A stretch of DNA of 64,000 nt from Phyllobacterium myrsinacearum (GTDB lineage: Bacteria; Pseudomonadota; Alphaproteobacteria; Rhizobiales; Rhizobiaceae), in assembly GCF_014138285.1 (NCBI RefSeq), contig NZ_JACGXN010000002.1, positions 248,001-312,000 of the forward strand, given 5' to 3'. A model generated the notes under the pieces. The model saw only the letters and a program-made list of their open reading frames with translations, was not told the origin of the DNA and ran no database searches. Below, one piece after another: positions 61,948-64,000 of the stretch; position 1 is the first letter of the stretch, and every line of letters starts with the position of its first letter. The translations under genes and the position numbers were made by a program.

Positions 61948-62295
61948 TCAGCGTCCGCCTGTCAAACGCTTGTAATTGGCCCGCAGCGTTTTCCGCCCGG
62001 GCTGGAGTGCCGCATTTGTCGCTTTATCGATGGTCGCCTGCGCGATGGCGGCGGGTGATTTGCCGCTCCACACATCCAGCCAGAATGTCGCTGCGGAGTT
62101 CATGACCGAAATCTGCGCCGCGACGACGCCGTCTGTCACCGCCGCCATCTTTTCCGAAACCGCCCGCGTTGACTCCGGTTTGTCGGTTTTATCCGTCATC
62201 CCCTCCATCATCATCATGGGCAGGCGCATCGCGATAACCATCGACGCCATCTGCAAATCATGAACAGGCGCGCGGCTTTTTGTCGGAGACTTCAT
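61948..62295 (-). CDS. Phasin-like small helical protein
   Basis: A 115-residue, mostly helical protein, rich in Ala, Met and Lys, with an amphipathic central part (VSEKMAAVTDGVVAAQISVM). Its composition and pattern resemble phasins that coat polyhydroxyalkanoate granules, but no strong signature is present and the assignment is tentative. It overlaps the upstream AhpD-like gene by four bases, so the two form an operon. Confidence 0.5.
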   Translation of the reverse strand: MKSPTKSRAPVHDLQMASMVIAMRLPMMMMEGMTDKTDKPESTRAVSEKMAAVTDGVVAAQISVMNSAATFWLDVWSGKSPAAIAQATIDKATNAALQPGRKTLRANYKRLTGGR

Positions 62296-62711
62296 TGTTT
62301 GGGCCCTTTTGGTTTGAACGCGGCATCGACCGGTGGCTTTAAACCATTGGCGAGCCGATTGGTTTCATTGGCCATGCCGACAACCGCAAGAAGTTCCATG
62401 AGCTGCGGATCGGTCATGCCCTTGGCCCGCGCGGAAGCGGTATGCGACCAGCTGCAATAGTCACAATTGTTGGTGGCGGAAACGGCGATATAGATCATCT
62501 CCTTGACCAGCGGATCGAGAGCGCCCGGCCCCATGACCTCCTTGAGGCTTTCCCATGTCCGCTTCAAGAGCTTCGGATCGTTGGCCAGCACCTTCCAGAA
62601 ATTGTTGATCCAGTCCGAACCGCGCGTGTGCATGATGTCGTCATAGACCGCGCGTACCGCTTCATCTGCCTGTCCATACTCGATCATCGGAACAATAGTT
62701 TCGTCAGTCAT
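62292..62711 (-). CDS. Carboxymuconolactone decarboxylase / AhpD-like protein
   Basis: A 139-residue protein of the CMD/AhpD family. The redox motif CDYCSWSH places Cys83, Cys86 and His90 as in AhpD-type peroxidase partners. It is therefore more likely a thiol-dependent antioxidant enzyme than a decarboxylase. The start at 62711 (MTDETIVPM) has a GAGAG element upstream; a longer frame from 62756 adds 15 residues without a good site. It overlaps the phasin-like gene by four bases. Confidence 0.82.
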   Translation of the reverse strand: MTDETIVPMIEYGQADEAVRAVYDDIMHTRGSDWINNFWKVLANDPKLLKRTWESLKEVMGPGALDPLVKEMIYIAVSATNNCDYCSWSHTASARAKGMTDPQLMELLAVVGMANETNRLANGLKPPVDAAFKPKGPKQ

Positions 62712-62756
62712 TCTGCTCTCTCGCACTCCCAGGGCGTCGCAAAGAGCCGTCCGCAC

Positions 62757-63159
62757 AGACCGGACGGCGGGGATGAAACCGCAGATTGAGACCGTTCAGA
62801 TGAGAAAGTCCATTGGAATTCTTTCACAGGAAATTCCCGCGCTTAGAACCAGATAAACCGGCAGAAAGCGCCTTTCGGTGAATGAATTGGTGAAGAAAAA
62901 TTGCCTAAAGCATTGATCTTTCATCAGCCGACTTGTTACACTATCCCCATGAACATTGTGATTTCCGCCTTCACAATTGATTTTCCCGCGTCGCTATATC
63001 GACAGGTGCTGTCGCGATATACCTCATTAATTCAGGGAAACCATTGCATTCTGATGCGATAAGGATGCCAAATGGCACGCAAGCGAACGACTGGGTAAGG
63101 CAGTACCAAGTTAAGATTCGTACCGGGTGAACTGTCAAAACGAGTGGGAGACAAAACCT
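62757..63159. other. Intergenic region before the betaine-type binding protein
   Basis: About 400 bases with no supported gene. The GTGGGAG ribosome binding site of the next gene lies near its right end (about 63144-63150). The AT-rich segment around 62920-62950, with TTGTTACA and TATCCC, could hold a promoter, but I could not confirm spacing. A 37-codon frame at 62949-63062 has no ribosome binding site and is not called. Confidence 0.5.
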
Positions 63160-64000
63160 ATGAAGAAGCTGCTTGCTTCAACTTTACTGGCCGCAGGGTT
63201 TTTCGGCTTTGCCGGAGCCGCTTCGGCCGCAGAATGCGGTTCGGTTACCATTGCCAATATGAACTGGCCGTCAGCGGAAGCCCTGGCCAATCTGGACAAG
63301 CTGGTCCTGACGGAAGGCTATGGCTGTGATGCGGAACTGGTCGCTGGCGACACGGTGCCGACTTTCACATCGATGATCGAAAAGGGACAACCGGATATCG
63401 CACCCGAAGGCTGGCTCAATTCCGTTCGTGAGCCGCTTGAAAAGGCGGTCAAGGAAAACAAACTGGTTTACGCCGCACCCGCCATCACCGAAGGCGGTAC
63501 GGAGAGCTGGTGGATCCCCAAATATTTCGCTGACGCACATCCTGATATAAAGACGATTTCCGATGCCATGAAGCATCCGGAGCTTTTCCCTTCCCCCGAA
63601 GATCCGAAGAAGGGCGCTGTCTACAACTGCCCGTCAGGCTGGGCCTGCCAGATCACGACCACCAATTTCTACAAGGCCTATGAAGGCGACAAGCATGGCT
63701 TTACCCTTGTCGACACCGGCTCGGCTGCGGGTCTCGATGGCTCAATCGCCAAGGCTTACGAGCGTAAGGAACCCTGGCTCGGCTACTACTGGGGCCCGAC
63801 CGCGATCCTTGGGAAATACCCCATGGTCAAGCTCGACAACGGTGTACCGTTTGACGAGAAGGAATGGCAGCGTTGCACAACCATTGCCGATTGTCCGGAT
63901 CCAAAGCCGAATGGATGGGCGAAATCCGACATCTACACGATTGTCACAAAGAAATTCGCCGACAAGTCGGGGCCTGCATTCGATTATCTGAAGCAGCGTC
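63160..64000 (+). CDS. Glycine betaine/proline-type ABC substrate-binding protein (cut by window edge)
   Basis: The first 280 codons of a periplasmic binding protein of the OpuAC/ProX family. A signal peptide of about 23 residues ends AASAAEC. The mature part has VTIANMNWPSAEALANLD and later YYWGPTAILGKYPMVKL, where Trp/Tyr residues typically cage a quaternary ammonium group. It probably binds glycine betaine, proline betaine or choline, for osmoprotection or catabolism. The frame is open at base 64000. The permease and ATPase genes should follow outside the window. Confidence 0.88.
   Translation, partial: MKKLLASTLLAAGFFGFAGAASAAECGSVTIANMNWPSAEALANLDKLVLTEGYGCDAELVAGDTVPTFTSMIEKGQPDIAPEGWLNSVREPLEKAVKENKLVYAAPAITEGGTESWWIPKYFADAHPDIKTISDAMKHPELFPSPEDPKKGAVYNCPSGWACQITTTNFYKAYEGDKHGFTLVDTGSAAGLDGSIAKAYERKEPWLGYYWGPTAILGKYPMVKLDNGVPFDEKEWQRCTTIADCPDPKPNGWAKSDIYTIVTKKFADKSGPAFDYLKQR

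Noticed and set aside
62949-63062. 37-codon frame before the betaine-type binding protein
   Set aside because: It has no ribosome binding site, no recognisable motif, and sits where the promoter and leader of the next gene are expected.
1-64000. CRISPR arrays, transposases, prophage or integrated elements
   Set aside because: I saw no regularly spaced direct repeats, no transposase or integrase frames, and no tRNA with attachment-site duplication. The repeats found are palindromic intergenic elements.

Overview
The window looks like chromosomal DNA of an alphaproteobacterium of the order Hyphomicrobiales (Rhizobiales), probably the Brucella/Phyllobacterium neighbourhood. The evidence is a Brucella Omp2-type porin, the AcpXL/LpxXL cluster for very-long-chain lipid A acyl groups, an aerobic (CobN-type) cobalamin pathway that contains CbiD, and the rhizobial form of the C-P lyase operon. 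Coding density is high. I see no insertion sequence, prophage, integrase, CRISPR array, tRNA or rRNA.

Layout. 1-2.4 kb: the end of cobS, a DUF1289 protein, a membrane-anchored aspartic protease and dusA. 2.7-3.8 kb: an outer-membrane porin with a strong terminator. 3.9-16.8 kb: a complete phosphonate (C-P lyase) operon, phnGHIJKL, hexapeptide transferase, phnCDEE, DUF1045, phnM and phnN, with divergent phnF. Its promoter region carries a near-consensus Pho box and an inverted repeat suited to PhnF. 17-24.8 kb: a ParB-like protein coupled to a SulP transporter, a PPOX flavoprotein, a sugar kinase, an aldose epimerase, a succinate-semialdehyde-type dehydrogenase and an AEC carrier. 24.9-30.4 kb: a degenerate histidine phosphatase, then acpXL, two ketosynthases (one without the catalytic Cys), a dehydrogenase and lpxXL. 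30.4-35 kb: a three-subunit molybdoenzyme resembling sulfite dehydrogenase SoeABC. 35.2-41.6 kb: an M20 hydrolase with a peptide-type ABC transporter. 41.6-59 kb: cobalamin genes in several operons (cobDCBA, cbiD-cobK, terB-cobE-cobM, cobPWNO-eamA, cobQ). A cobalamin riboswitch sits before cobP, and between them lies a short leader ORF overlapping cobP. 59.1-61.2 kb: two valine-catabolism genes. 61.3-61.7 kb: a candidate structured small RNA facing a 45-codon gene whose start codon lies in a stem. 61.9-64 kb: a phasin-like protein, an AhpD-like protein and the start of a glycine betaine/proline-type binding protein.

How it works together. The phn block imports phosphonates and breaks their C-P bond; promoter sites suggest activation under phosphate starvation and repression by PhnF. 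The cob genes cover the early methylation, late corrin, cobalt-insertion, adenosylation and nucleotide-loop steps; cobG/H/I/J/L are not in the window. The acpXL block makes and attaches the C28-type acyl chain of lipid A.

Long inverted repeats recur at gene ends. One family is present three times, and one copy supplies the cobQ stop codon. A second family is present twice, and one copy, a perfect 48-bp inverted repeat, sits inside the peptide ABC operon.

All functional calls come from reading the sequence and knowing the families; no database search was run.
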